DNA from: Flavobacteriales bacterium
GTDB taxonomy: Bacteria > Bacteroidota > Bacteroidia > Flavobacteriales_F > PHOS-HE28
DNA length: 64,000 nucleotides
Assembly: GCA_016721825.1 (NCBI GenBank)
Contig: JADKHI010000002.1
Coordinates: 434,001 to 498,000, forward strand
Direction of reading: 5' to 3'
Part shown: positions 32,391 through 41,519 of the stretch, one piece after another
Numbering within the stretch: the stretch's first letter is position 1
How the letters are laid out: every line of letters begins with the position of its first letter
Translations under genes and position numbers: made by a program
Notes under the pieces: generated by a model
The model's input: the letters and a program-made list of their open reading frames with translations, nothing else
Database searches by the model: none
Told to the model about the DNA's origin: nothing

Positions 32391-34337
32391 ATGAACACTG
32401 CTTCCTTCTGCTCCCCTGCCGTCCACAGGATCCTGATCAGCCTGTTGGTGGTAGGCTCCTGCTTCTTCGGTGCCTCAACGGTCCTTGCCAATGATGGTCG
32501 CGGATCGGAAGGCCGGGTGACCCCGAGCAACAGCGGTCGCGCCAACGACCCCACCGCCCGTGCCATGGCCGATTCCGCACTGGCCCTCAGCGACCGCGAC
32601 CCAGGACGGAGCATGACCTTTGCCCTGAGCGCCATCGACAAGGCGCGCCGCGCCAGCGATCTTTCCGCCCTTCACGATGGCCTGAACGCCAAGCGCTATG
32701 TCCACTACTTGCGCGGTGAACATGAGCTGCTGCTGCAGACCTCCATGGAGGCCTTGCGCGTTGCGCAGGACCTTGGCAACGAGCGCGCCATGGGCGACGA
32801 CCACGGCTGGATGAGCGTGGCCCTTATGGAGCTGCGTCAACCGGAGAAAGCCTATCAGCATGCCCAACGTTCCCTGGACCATATGCGGGCGTCCAACGAC
32901 AGTGTGGCCCTTGCGCGCGGCCTGTGCGACATGAGCAACGCGTGCCTGCCGGTGAACAAGCACGGCGAAGCCATCATGCGCGCCACCGAGGCCATCCGCA
33001 TCTACGAAGCGCTGCACGACTCCTCCGGGTCGGCCTTTACGCAGAACTTGATGGGTGGCATCCTCATGGACCAGAAGCGCTGGTCCGACGCACTACCCAC
33101 CCTACTGAAAGCCTACCGCTACATCGCCAAGCATGGTGAAGACACAGAACAATGCTGGATCGAACGGGACATCGCCATGACCTATGCGGGCCTGGGTCGC
33201 TGGACCGATGCGGAGCACTTTCTGAAGCTTGCTGAAACGAAGGCCCATCGCCTGAACGCTGTGCGCGAGTACCCTTCGCTGTTGAGCATCCGCATGGACA
33301 TGCTGGAGGCCCGTGGCGAAGTTGCCCAAGCCCTTTTGCTTGCCCGCCAATGCCTGGCGCTCAACGACTCACTGATCCGCGCGGATGTGGCGGGTCGGAT
33401 CGCTACGATGAATGCCGTGCATGATGTCGACGAGCAACAGAATGAGATCGAACGCTTGCTGGCCGCGAACACCGAACTGACCACGAAGGTGGAAAGCGCC
33501 AAGGCCCAAGGCCGTTGGTGGCTGCTCGGCTTCGGGGTGCTGCTGAGCATCGCTGCGGTCGCCGCCTTCCAGCTCCGCTTCAACCGGCGTGCGGTGCAGC
33601 GGCTGCGGGACAAGAACCAGCAGATCCGAGAGCTCACCGAACAGGTGCACGCCCGCAACATGGACATGCAACGCCAGCAGATGCGTCTGACGGAGACCAT
33701 GTTGAGCGAAGAGGAGAAGGACATCCTGTTGAAAGAGATCCACCACCGGGTGAAGAACAACCTGCAAGTGGTGAACACCCTGCTGAAGCTGCAGGCCATC
33801 CACCTGGGCGATCCCAAGCTGGAGGGCATCTTCGACGAAGCCCAAGGCCGGGTCCGTAGCATGGCCCTGGTGCACGAGCACATCTACAAGGTCGGTGACC
33901 TGAGCCGTGTGAACGTGAAGGCCCACGTGCTCGCCTTGGCCGAAGGGATCCTGCAGAGCCACGGGTTGGACAAGAAGGTGCGCATCGACCTGCAGGTCAC
34001 TTACGACAAGGCCAGCGTGGAAACACTGATCCCTCTGAGCCTGCTGCTGAACGAGCTGATCACCAACAGCGCCAAGCATGCCTTCCATGGCCGGGAACAC
34101 GGGGTGATCCGTATTGTGTTGCGCCGCCTTCCGGACGGCAGCTGCGAGCTGTTGGTGAGCGACGATGGCACTGGACTGCACCACGATCAGCTTTGCGGCG
34201 GCGATTCCTTCGGCATGGACCTGGTGAACACCTTGAGCAAGCAGGTCAACGGCTCCATCCGGTTGTTGAAGGGCGAAGGCACCACCTTCGAGCTCTCGTT
34301 CCGGTCCGAGGAGCGGGCACTGCGGGCGGCTTCCTAA
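32391..34337 (+). CDS. TPR-containing sensor histidine kinase (HisKA_2 type)
   Basis: 648 residues. N-terminal signal or anchor (ILISLLVVGSCFFGAS), then a periplasmic region of TPR-like helical repeats (about 50-350), a transmembrane helix (about 377-398, WWLLGFGVLLSIAAVAAFQL) and a coiled-coil (QQIRELTEQVHARNMDMQRQ). The kinase core has the phospho-acceptor His in the HisKA_2 form LLKEIHHRVKNNLQVVNTLL (about 450) and an ATPase domain with N-box NELITNSAKHAF and G-box SDDGTGLHH. It should autophosphorylate on sensing a periplasmic cue and pass phosphate to a response regulator, but none is encoded next to it. Confidence 0.9.
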   Translation: MNTASFCSPAVHRILISLLVVGSCFFGASTVLANDGRGSEGRVTPSNSGRANDPTARAMADSALALSDRDPGRSMTFALSAIDKARRASDLSALHDGLNAKRYVHYLRGEHELLLQTSMEALRVAQDLGNERAMGDDHGWMSVALMELRQPEKAYQHAQRSLDHMRASNDSVALARGLCDMSNACLPVNKHGEAIMRATEAIRIYEALHDSSGSAFTQNLMGGILMDQKRWSDALPTLLKAYRYIAKHGEDTEQCWIERDIAMTYAGLGRWTDAEHFLKLAETKAHRLNAVREYPSLLSIRMDMLEARGEVAQALLLARQCLALNDSLIRADVAGRIATMNAVHDVDEQQNEIERLLAANTELTTKVESAKAQGRWWLLGFGVLLSIAAVAAFQLRFNRRAVQRLRDKNQQIRELTEQVHARNMDMQRQQMRLTETMLSEEEKDILLKEIHHRVKNNLQVVNTLLKLQAIHLGDPKLEGIFDEAQGRVRSMALVHEHIYKVGDLSRVNVKAHVLALAEGILQSHGLDKKVRIDLQVTYDKASVETLIPLSLLLNELITNSAKHAFHGREHGVIRIVLRRLPDGSCELLVSDDGTGLHHDQLCGGDSFGMDLVNTLSKQVNGSIRLLKGEGTTFELSFRSEERALRAAS

Positions 34338-34357
34338 CGGACCGGTCCGCAATGACC

Positions 34358-34365
34358 TATTTTCG
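34358..34365 (+). promoter_or_regulatory. -7 promoter element of the DEAD-box helicase gene (TATTTTCG)
   Basis: Seven of eight matches to TAnnTTTG in the 57-base gap after the histidine kinase, 29 bases before GTG 34395. Confidence 0.45.
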
Positions 34366-34394
34366 CGCCGCCCGCCAACGGGCTTTCCCACTCC

Positions 34395-35627
34395 GTGAAC
34401 GATTTCCATTCGCTAGGCCTCGGCGACGAGCTCATTGAAGGCTTGGATGCCATGGGCATCCGGACCCCCACCCCGATCCAAGCACAGGCCATCCCCGCTG
34501 CCCTCGAAGGACGGGACCTGATCGCCTGCGCACAGACCGGCACCGGCAAGACCGCGGCCTTCCTGCTGCCGCTGATCGACACCATCTACTCCTACAAGGC
34601 GAAAGCTGAGGGCATCCGTGCCTTGGTGATCGTGCCCACGCGGGAGCTGGCGTTGCAGATCGACCAGCAGTTGCAGGCCATCGCCTACTTCACCCCCATC
34701 ACCTCCATTTCCATCTACGGGGGCACGGACGGCTCCTCTTTCGACCAGCAGAAGGCGGCGCTCGTGGGCGGCACAGAGATCATCATCGCCACGCCAGGCA
34801 AGTTGCTCAGCCACCTTAACCTCGGCTATGTACCCACGAAAGGGCTCGAGTTCCTGGTGCTTGACGAAGCGGATCGCATGCTGGACATGGGCTTCATCGA
34901 CGACATCCAGCGCATCATCAAGTTCCTGCCAGCCGAGCGACAGACGCTGATGTTCAGCGCGACCATGGCGCCCGCCATCCGCGAACTGACCCGCACGGTG
35001 CTAAAGGACCCGTTGGAGATCACCATCGCGCTGAGCAAACCGGCGGAAGGCGTGGACCAGCAGGCCTACGTGATCTACGAAGCGCAGAAGGCGGCGATCC
35101 TGGAGCACATCCTGAAGACCACCGAGGCCACCAGCATCATCGTGTTCGCCGGCAAGAAGGTCGAGGTGAAGAACCTCGCCCGTCACCTGGCCAAGCGCGG
35201 CTTCAACGCCCAGGCCATGCACAGCGACCTGGAGCAGAACGAACGCGAAGAGACCATCCTCTCCTTCCGCAACCGCCGCCTGCGCATCATGGTGGCCACC
35301 AACGTGGTGAGCCGTGGCATCGACATCGACGACATCGACCTGGTGATCAACTACGACGTGCCCCGCGATCCAGAGGATTACGTGCACCGCGTAGGTCGCA
35401 CGGCGCGCGCCGCCCGCAAGGGACAGGCCGTCACCTTCGTGAACGATAAGGAGATGCGTGAGTTCGGGCGCATCGAGAAGCTGATCGGCTACGAGGTGAA
35501 GAAAATGCCCATGCCCCAAGCCATCGGTGATGGGCCTGCATATAGGCCCGACGCGAAAGTGGCCAGTACCAACGGAAACCGCCGCGGTCCGTCAGGCGGA
35601 CAACGCGGCGGCAATTCTCGTCGGTAA
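34395..35627 (+). CDS. DEAD-box ATP-dependent RNA helicase
   Basis: 410 residues from GTG 34395. The next in-frame ATG falls inside the Q motif (FHSLGL...GIRTPTPIQ), so the GTG must be the start. It unwinds RNA duplexes, probably in ribosome assembly or mRNA turnover. Motifs I to VI are all present: AQTGTGKT, PTRELALQ, TPGKLL, VLDEADRMLDMGF, MFSATM, IIVFAGKKVEV, ATNVVSRGIDIDDI and YVHRVGRTARA. The short C-terminal tail is Gly/Arg-rich (RRGPSGGQRGGNSRR), as in RhlE-like helicases that bind RNA through such tails. It converges on the cyclophilin gene with 3 bases between. Confidence 0.95.
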   Translation: MNDFHSLGLGDELIEGLDAMGIRTPTPIQAQAIPAALEGRDLIACAQTGTGKTAAFLLPLIDTIYSYKAKAEGIRALVIVPTRELALQIDQQLQAIAYFTPITSISIYGGTDGSSFDQQKAALVGGTEIIIATPGKLLSHLNLGYVPTKGLEFLVLDEADRMLDMGFIDDIQRIIKFLPAERQTLMFSATMAPAIRELTRTVLKDPLEITIALSKPAEGVDQQAYVIYEAQKAAILEHILKTTEATSIIVFAGKKVEVKNLARHLAKRGFNAQAMHSDLEQNEREETILSFRNRRLRIMVATNVVSRGIDIDDIDLVINYDVPRDPEDYVHRVGRTARAARKGQAVTFVNDKEMREFGRIEKLIGYEVKKMPMPQAIGDGPAYRPDAKVASTNGNRRGPSGGQRGGNSRR

Positions 35628-35630
35628 GGT

Positions 35631-36194
<564 letters not shown>

Positions 36195-36242
36195 AGTTCG
36201 CGTTTTTTCTGTTGTTCAATGAGAGGGTTCAGCAGCTGAAGC

Positions 36243-36956
36243 TCAGTGCTTGAACTTGTCCTTGTTGGCCTCGAGCACTTTCACGGCATCGAAGGCCTCA
36301 GCGTCCTTGCCCTTGGCCACGATCGTCACGGATTCCATCTTATCACCCTGCTGAATGGCCTTCACCACCTCCATCCCGCTCACGACGTGGCCGAACACGG
36401 TGTAATCACCGTCCAGGAAAGGCGTGTCCTTCAGGGTGAAGTAGAACTGGCTGCCGTTGCTGCCGCGGGCTGGCGTGCGGGCCATGGCCATGGTACCGGC
36501 CTTGTCGTGCCTCAAGGAAGGAACGATCTCTTCGGGGAACATGTAGCCGGGGCCACCGCTGCCGTTGCCGGAAGGGTCGCCGCCTTGGATCACGAAATCG
36601 GGAGCCACACGGTGGAAGGTGAGCCCATCGTAGAAGTGCTTGGACTTCTCCACAGTGGTGACATAGGGATGCTTGCCTTCAGCGAGGGCCACGAAGCTGG
36701 CCACGGTCATTGGGGTCAAGGCATACTCCAGCTGGCAGACGATGGTACCCTTGGCGGTCTTTATCTCCGCGAACAGGCCTTCGCCCGGTGTGGTGGTCTG
36801 TGCAGGCTCAGGCTTCGGGGCTTCCACAGGTGCGGGCGCCAGCGGATCGGCGGCTACGCTGTTGGAACGGCCGTTGCCTTCCGGTTCAGCGGAAGAGCAG
36901 GCGAAGAAGGCCAGGAAGGTGCTGGCCAGAAGGATGGAGGTCTGTTGTCGGATCAT
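36243..36956 (-). CDS. Peptidyl-prolyl cis-trans isomerase, cyclophilin type (lipoprotein form)
   Basis: 237 residues from ATG 36956. A lipoprotein signal (MIRQQTSILLASTFLAFFAC, Cys about residue 20) is followed by a Pro/Ala/Glu-rich linker (about 35-60). The cyclophilin domain has FHRVAPDFVIQGGDPSGNG (catalytic Arg), SNGSQFYFTLKDTPFLDGDY and VFGHVVSGMEVV. It probably assists folding of exported proteins at the inner face of the outer membrane. The open frame continues upstream to 37097, but that part overlaps the next gene and lacks a signal peptide. A TACTTTCG promoter box lies 17 bases upstream. Confidence 0.93.
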   Translation of the reverse strand: MIRQQTSILLASTFLAFFACSSAEPEGNGRSNSVAADPLAPAPVEAPKPEPAQTTTPGEGLFAEIKTAKGTIVCQLEYALTPMTVASFVALAEGKHPYVTTVEKSKHFYDGLTFHRVAPDFVIQGGDPSGNGSGGPGYMFPEEIVPSLRHDKAGTMAMARTPARGSNGSQFYFTLKDTPFLDGDYTVFGHVVSGMEVVKAIQQGDKMESVTIVAKGKDAEAFDAVKVLEANKDKFKH

Positions 36957-36973
36957 GTTGGTTCGAAGTGGCG

Positions 36974-36981
36974 CGAAAGTA
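36974..36981 (-). promoter_or_regulatory. -7 promoter element of the lipoprotein cyclophilin (TACTTTCG)
   Basis: Seven of eight matches to TAnnTTTG in the 37-base gap after the thioredoxin-like gene, 17 bases before ATG 36956. It probably gives the cyclophilin pair its own transcript. Confidence 0.5.
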
Positions 36982-36993
36982 CAGGGCCGGGGA

Positions 36994-37548
36994 TCATTCA
37001 GGCGACAAGGCCTCCTCGATGGCGTCCAGCTTGTCGTCGCTGTAGGCTCCTTGGGTGCGGTGAACGATGCGCCCCTGGGGATCCACCACGAACACATAAG
37101 GTGACTCCTTGTCCTTCATGCCCAAGGCTTCGCGCAGCCCATCGTGGTCCCCCTTCAGGAACACAACGCGCTTCGCCACATCGGGGTCGCCCTCTTCCCG
37201 GAGCTTCTTCATGGTCGGCCCGTAGCCGGCCTTGTTCAACCCCACGAACAGGGGCACGAAGTAGACGTCCGCATCGATCTCCGCTGCGAACAGTCCATGC
37301 TTCGCGATGAAGCGGAGGTAGGCGGGACCATACCATTCCTCCAGCAAGGGGCCGGCCTTCTGTCCGTATGCCATGCAGATGATCGCGTATCGCCCGCCCG
37401 AAGCCTTCGGGAGTTCGACCATGGTGCCGTCACTGCGTTCACCCGAAACGGCTGGGAATGTTCCCTGCGCCTTGACCGTGGAGGCGATGCCGAACAGCAA
37501 CATCCCGATGAGCAGGCCCGAAAGGCCACGAAAGGCAGCGAAGGTCAT
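36994..37548 (-). CDS. Exported thioredoxin-fold-like protein
   Basis: 184 residues with a signal peptide (GLSGLLIGMLLFGIASTVKAQ). The mature part fits a thioredoxin-like fold: a beta strand RYAIICMAYGQKAGPLLEEW where a CxxC would lie, VYFVPLFVGLN, RVVFLKGDHDGLREALGMKD and the conserved YVFVVDPQGRIVHRTQG strand-turn seen in TlpA/peroxiredoxin relatives. The usual CxxC is absent (one Cys in IICMAY only), so redox activity is doubtful. The first codons overlap the acyltransferase stop by 4 bases, making a two-gene unit. No named family is certain. Confidence 0.68.
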   Translation of the reverse strand: MTFAAFRGLSGLLIGMLLFGIASTVKAQGTFPAVSGERSDGTMVELPKASGGRYAIICMAYGQKAGPLLEEWYGPAYLRFIAKHGLFAAEIDADVYFVPLFVGLNKAGYGPTMKKLREEGDPDVAKRVVFLKGDHDGLREALGMKDKESPYVFVVDPQGRIVHRTQGAYSDDKLDAIEEALSPE

Positions 37549-38093
37549 GGTGCGGTGGGGCGCTCGTTCTTCCCCTTGAACTGCGTGAAATACTCCTGGA
37601 TCCAGGCCATCTCCTTCTCCACATCGTCACCGACCATGTAGGGTTCGCGGAAGATGACCTGTTTGCGGCCGTAGTCGAAGGACGTTAGGATCAACGGGAC
37701 CTCGGCCTTGCGGGCGATGTGCCAGAACCCGGTCTTCCACTTGGCCACGTACTTGCGGGTGCCCTCAGGCGCAATACCGATAGCGAAGTCAGGGTCGTTG
37801 CGGAAATACGCCGCCATCTGATCCACGATGTGGGCGCTCTTGCCACGGTCAACGGGCACCCCACCGGTCACCTTGAAGATCCAGCCAAAGGGGGGCTTGA
37901 AGAGCTCGGCCTTGGCCATGTAGCGTGCGTTCTCCAGGCGGCCATAGCTGCGGGCCATCAGGCCAAGGGGAAAGTCCCAGTTGCTGGTGTGCGGGGCCAC
38001 CACGTAGATGCACTGCCGCAGTCCGGGGGGACGGTGATCGATCACCTTCCAGCCGAGGATCTTGAACAGGAACACGGCGAGGGGTCGGAACAT
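37545..38093 (-). CDS. Lysophospholipid acyltransferase family protein (PlsC-like)
   Basis: 182 residues from ATG 38093; the frame runs on upstream to 38138 without signal or domain. PlsC-type motifs: APHTSNWDFPLGL (catalytic HxxxxD, about 35-40), GGVPVDRGKSAH, a FAIGIAPEGTRKYV block (EGTR, about 105) and PLILTSFDYGRK. It should transfer an acyl chain to a lysolipid or a related amphipathic alcohol at the membrane; the short length is typical of this PlsC-like subset. It is divergent from the exonuclease gene across 74 bases and overlaps the thioredoxin-like gene by 4. Confidence 0.87.
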   Translation of the reverse strand: MFRPLAVFLFKILGWKVIDHRPPGLRQCIYVVAPHTSNWDFPLGLMARSYGRLENARYMAKAELFKPPFGWIFKVTGGVPVDRGKSAHIVDQMAAYFRNDPDFAIGIAPEGTRKYVAKWKTGFWHIARKAEVPLILTSFDYGRKQVIFREPYMVGDDVEKEMAWIQEYFTQFKGKNERPTAP

Positions 38094-38167
38094 GCGGAAC
38101 GGCTTGGGCGGACAAGATAGCCGCCGCCCGGAACTCAAGGCCTGCTGCCTGCGTAGAACGCCACCGG

Positions 38168-38731
38168 ATGCAACAGCAGCAAGCCTTCGCCGTGGTGGAT
38201 GTGGAAACGACGCATGGGGATCCCATGCAGGGCCACATCATCGAGCTGGCCGTGCTGGTGCACGATGGCGAGCGCGAGCTGGAGGCCTGGAGCAGCTTCG
38301 TTCGCCCGCGGACACCGGTGCCCCGCTTCATCACCCAGCTAACGGGGATCAACGAGCCCATGCTCCGCGAGGCGCCGATCTTTCCGGAGGTGGCCCGTTC
38401 CCTGATGGAGCTGACCCGCGACCGCTTGATGGTGGCGCACAACATCCGCTACGACATGACTTCGCTGGAGCACGAGTTCGCGCGTACGGGACTGGTGTTG
38501 GAACGCAACACGCTCTGTACAGAGAAGCTCAGTCGCGCCTTGGTGCCGAACCTCTCCCATTACAACCTGGGCAGCTTGTGCCGCTACTTCGGCATTCCCT
38601 TCGAAGGCAGGCACCGCGCCTTGAACGATGCCCGGGCCGCCTTACAGCTGTTCTTGCGGCTCCGCAGCGAGTTCGGTGATGAGCGTTTGCGCAGCATGTC
38701 CACCGTGTGGCCCGTGCAGAAGCGCGCCTAG
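38168..38731 (+). CDS. DEDDh 3'-5' exonuclease (DnaQ/PolC epsilon-like)
   Basis: 187 residues. Exo I: AFAVVDVETTHGDP (Asp/Glu metal ligands); Exo II: MVAHNIRYDMTSLEHEF (Asp); Exo III: HRALNDARAALQL (His and Asp), the DEDDh set. The GINEPMLREAPIFPEV segment is common to epsilon-type proofreading exonucleases and to stand-alone 3'-5' exonucleases. No GIY-YIG or polymerase domain is attached. It may act in DNA repair or RNA processing. Its stop overlaps by 4 bases with the convergent small membrane gene. Confidence 0.9.
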   Translation: MQQQQAFAVVDVETTHGDPMQGHIIELAVLVHDGERELEAWSSFVRPRTPVPRFITQLTGINEPMLREAPIFPEVARSLMELTRDRLMVAHNIRYDMTSLEHEFARTGLVLERNTLCTEKLSRALVPNLSHYNLGSLCRYFGIPFEGRHRALNDARAALQLFLRLRSEFGDERLRSMSTVWPVQKRA

Positions 38732-39021
38732 CCGAGTATCGCGTTCGTCGCGTACAGAACCCACATGATCACGGCGCAGGCCGTCCCCACCAACGCCGCG
38801 CGGAACCCGAGAATGGAGTTCTTCAAGCTGCTTTCGGTGTAGCGCCGCATGGGGTGACCTTGGCGCGAGCGGCCCCACAATGCGAAGGCCAGGGCCAGCA
38901 TGCCCAGCACGAAGGCCAGTGAGCATAGGTGGCGCGCGAAAGCCAACGGAACCGATAGCACGCCGAACACCAGGGTCACGGTGCTCAGGGGCAGTCGCTT
39001 GGGATCAAGCTGGTCGCTCAT
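38728..39021 (-). CDS. Small two-to-three-helix membrane protein
   Basis: 97 residues. Hydrophobic helices at about 14-28 (TVTLVFGVLSVPLAF), 31-48 (LCSLAFVLGMLALAFALW) and 75-95 (AALVGTACAVIMWVLYAT), with a charged loop containing RRYTESSLKNS. The layout resembles the DUF4190 group of small membrane proteins, where a first helix is followed by a Gly-rich turn, but the match is loose. It follows coaE with a 17-base overlap, so it is probably in the coaE operon. Function unknown. Confidence 0.68.
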   Translation of the reverse strand: MSDQLDPKRLPLSTVTLVFGVLSVPLAFARHLCSLAFVLGMLALAFALWGRSRQGHPMRRYTESSLKNSILGFRAALVGTACAVIMWVLYATNAILG

Positions 39022-39595
39022 GGCCGGTTAGCTGGCGGTGAAGTTCGAGCACTTGGGGGATCACCAGCGTGCGGTCATCGTTCACGATCACGGTATCGGC
39101 CATGGCGAGGCGTGTGGCCTCATCGGTCTGGTTGCGAAGTCGGGCGCGAACGGCCTCCTCCTCCACCCCATCGCGCCGCATCACCCGCTGGATCCGTAGC
39201 TCCTCGGGCGCCGACACCACCACCACATGGTCGAAGGCCTTGACCCCGCCGGTCTCAGCAAGTATCGCTGCCTCCATCACCACATAAGGAGCCGTCTGTT
39301 CGGCGGCCCAATCACGGAAACGCTGGCGAACAGCGGGATGCAGAATGCCATTCAGCTTCGCCAAGGCCTCCGGGTCCTTGAATACGAGCTCGGCCAGAGC
39401 CTTGCGGTCCACCACGTCGCCGACGTAGAAGCGTTCACCGAAAGCGTCGATCACTGCGTTGCGCACCTTGGAGCTCGCGTAGAGCGCCTTGGCCTCACGG
39501 TCGGCGTTGAACACAGGAACGCCCAGTACGCGGAGCACCTCGCAAACGGTGCTTTTGCCGCTGCCGATCCCGCCGGTGACACCGACCTTCTTCAT
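39005..39595 (-). CDS. coaE: Dephospho-CoA kinase
   Basis: 196 residues from ATG 39595, which opens directly at KKVGVTGGIGSGKSTVCEVL (P-loop). It phosphorylates dephospho-CoA at the 3'-hydroxyl, the last step of CoA synthesis. Other conserved parts: FNADREAKALY (Asp), LNGILHPAVRQRF, YVVMEAAILAETG and RIQRVMRRDG (lid Arg residues). An in-frame upstream start (39640) would add residues encoded by short CATGTGCC-like repeats and is rejected. In many Bacteroidota a ybbR-like gene lies between yajC and coaE; here only 55 bases lie between the genes. Confidence 0.95.
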   Translation of the reverse strand: MKKVGVTGGIGSGKSTVCEVLRVLGVPVFNADREAKALYASSKVRNAVIDAFGERFYVGDVVDRKALAELVFKDPEALAKLNGILHPAVRQRFRDWAAEQTAPYVVMEAAILAETGGVKAFDHVVVVSAPEELRIQRVMRRDGVEEEAVRARLRNQTDEATRLAMADTVIVNDDRTLVIPQVLELHRQLTGHERPA

Positions 39596-39650
39596 GTGCC
39601 CAAGTGACCAAGTGCGCATATGCCCGTGTGGGCCTGGCACATGTATAGGA

Positions 39651-39980
39651 TCAGTTGGCCTTGGCCACTTCCTCGGTAAGCTGCATGGTGCTGTCCATGG
39701 CCACCGCGCTCTTCTCGAAACGCAGGCGTACGTTGGTATCAGCCTCGATCAGGATGGTCTTGTCGTTCACTTCCACCACCTTGCCGTGCAGGCCACCGAT
39801 GGTGATCACCTTGGAGCCCTTCTGGAGCGACTCGCGGAACTTTTTGGCCTCCTTGGCCTTCTTCTGCTGAGGGCGGATCATGAAGAAGTAGAACACCACG
39901 AAGAGCAGGCTCATCATGGCGAGGAACTGCCAGTTGTTGCCTTGCGGTTGGGCTTGGAGGGCGATGGAAAGCGGGTTCAT
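39651..39980 (-). CDS. yajC: Preprotein translocase subunit YajC
   Basis: 109 residues. One transmembrane helix (about 19-35, FLAMMSLLFVVFYFFMI) is followed by the hallmark RPQQKKAKE and the small cytoplasmic beta domain (SKVITIGGLHGKVVEVND, TILIEADTNVRLRFEKSAV). YajC associates with SecDF and assists Sec-dependent export. The position between a DUF1573 gene and coaE is the usual Bacteroidota order. The preceding gene ends 24 bases upstream. Confidence 0.95.
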   Translation of the reverse strand: MNPLSIALQAQPQGNNWQFLAMMSLLFVVFYFFMIRPQQKKAKEAKKFRESLQKGSKVITIGGLHGKVVEVNDKTILIEADTNVRLRFEKSAVAMDSTMQLTEEVAKAN

Positions 39981-40004
39981 GCGGGTTGACGTTCGGTCGG
40001 GTTT

Positions 40005-40513
40005 CTAGTTCTGGATGGGTGTGGGCGGGGCCACCACTTCACCGGTAAGGGCAAGCACGGTGGTGGGCGGTGCGGTGTTCGCGATCACGCTCACGGTCTT
40101 CTCTTGTTTGCCGTTGCGCCCTTCGCTGTTGAAGGTAACGGTGACCTCTCCCGACTCTCCGGGCTTGAGGGGCTTCTTCGGCCAGTCCTTGCCAACAGTA
40201 CAACCGCAGCTGCCGCGCACATCGCTGATCAGCAGGTCGCTGCCGCCGGTGTTGGTGAAGCGGAACTTCTTCTCCACCAACGTCCCCTGTGGGATCATGC
40301 CCATGTTGTAGGCCATGCTGTCGAAGCTGATGATCGGCATGTCCTCCGGGTCGATCTCTTCAAAGCCACTACCGGGAACACGGATGTCACCGGTGTTGGG
40401 AGCGTCGCCTTCGCGCTCGGTGTAGTCGGTGAGCTGGCAACCCCCAGGACAAGGACGAGCAATGCCACGGGCCATGGGCTGCGGGCCACGAGCTTATGCT
40501 TGGTAGATGCCAT
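40005..40513 (-). CDS. DUF1573 lipoprotein, N-terminal part in another frame (one-base frameshift)
   Basis: DUF1573 proteins are small exported beta-sandwiches of unknown role. The body (FDSMAYNMGMIPQGTLVEKKF...SDVRGSCGCTV...PGESGEVTVTFNSEGR, to 40005) is clear, with the typical GSCGCT Cys motif. The expected lipoprotein signal is present but in a different frame: ATG 40513 reads MASTKHKLVARSPWPVALLV then LVLG, and the other frame continues GCQLTDYTEREG. One more G in the run at 40441-40445 (CCCCC on the plus strand) would join them into LVLGGCQL, a perfect lipobox. So the gene is either mis-sequenced or freshly broken. It sits 15 bases after nusB. Confidence 0.85.
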
Positions 40514-40528
40514 GCCTTCCATGGGTGT

Positions 40529-41476
40529 TCAGCTTTCGAGCAACCCGCGGCCCACCTTGCGGATCTGGCCGTTCTCCTTCATCTCCGCGAAGAGCTTGTC
40601 GAGGATGCCGTTGATGAAGTTCTTGCTCTTGGGCGTGCTGTACGCCTTCGCGATCTCGATGTACTCGTTCAATGTCACCTTCACGGGGATCTCGGGGAAC
40701 TCCCGGGCCTCGGTCAGCGCCATCTTCATCAGGATCATGTCCGTAACGGCGATGCGGTCGCTCTCCCAGTTGCTGGCCCTGGCCGCGATGGCCGTTTCGT
40801 GCTCTTCCCCCTGATCGATCGCGCGACGGTATAAGGTGCTCACGAAAGACTGTTCTTCGGCAGGTTCGCAGGTGAGGTCGTTGAGCGAAAGGTCGCCTTC
40901 GGCCGGACGCACCTCTTCGATGGTCCGTTTCACCAGGGAACAGGCCAGGTCCAGGTCCTCGAGCCAGTAGATGCTCTTGGCCTCATAGTGGTCGTGCAGC
41001 TGGTCGTAGTTGGCCATGTGCTCCAGGAACAGGTCCAAGATGATGGCCTGGTCCTTCTTCGGCGTGGTGGACGGCAAGGTCATGTAGGCCTTGAACGCCT
41101 CGCTGTTCTCGAACTGCTTGTAGAGCTTGGAGAGCATCTCGTTGTGCCCCACCCAGCTCACGCGGCGCTTGTCCGCATCGGCCTGCAGGCGTGGGCTTTC
41201 GGAAAGTAGCACCAACACCGGATTATCCACGAAACGGCGGCTGGCGCTGAGGTCCTCGGCCGTGGGCAAGTGCTTCTTCAAGCGGTCCTCGATGCGTTGT
41301 TCCGCCAGACGGCGCATTTCCCCGAACAGCATCAGCAGCCCGACATACAGGTCGAAGGTGCGCTCGATGCTCAGGAAAAGCTCCTTCTCGATGCGTGCCG
41401 CATTGGAACTGTCGCTCTGCCAATAGGCGTAGAGCGATTGGTAGACCTTGATGCGGAGGTAGCGGCGGTTGAGCAT
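40529..41476 (-). CDS. nusB: Transcription antitermination protein NusB, long Bacteroidota form
   Basis: 315 residues, about twice the E. coli length, as usual in Bacteroidota. The N-terminus (LNRRYLRIKVYQSLYAYWQS) and the C-terminal NusB core (RIAVTDMILMKMALTEAREF, PVKVTLNEYIEIAKAYSTPK, NFINGILDKL) are conserved. The middle 130 residues, rich in helices, are the lineage-specific insertion. NusB with NusE binds boxA RNA to keep rRNA transcription going. It opens the nusB-DUF1573-yajC-coaE operon. Confidence 0.95.
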   Translation of the reverse strand: MLNRRYLRIKVYQSLYAYWQSDSSNAARIEKELFLSIERTFDLYVGLLMLFGEMRRLAEQRIEDRLKKHLPTAEDLSASRRFVDNPVLVLLSESPRLQADADKRRVSWVGHNEMLSKLYKQFENSEAFKAYMTLPSTTPKKDQAIILDLFLEHMANYDQLHDHYEAKSIYWLEDLDLACSLVKRTIEEVRPAEGDLSLNDLTCEPAEEQSFVSTLYRRAIDQGEEHETAIAARASNWESDRIAVTDMILMKMALTEAREFPEIPVKVTLNEYIEIAKAYSTPKSKNFINGILDKLFAEMKENGQIRKVGRGLLES

Positions 41477-41519
41477 GCGTTGCGCGCCGAAGCGCTTGCG
41501 TAGGTGCTGGTTGGTTGGA

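Noticed and set aside
36957..37097. Upstream extension of the lipoprotein cyclophilin
   Set aside because: It lies within the neighbouring thioredoxin-like gene and its promoter, and the signal peptide starts at 36956.
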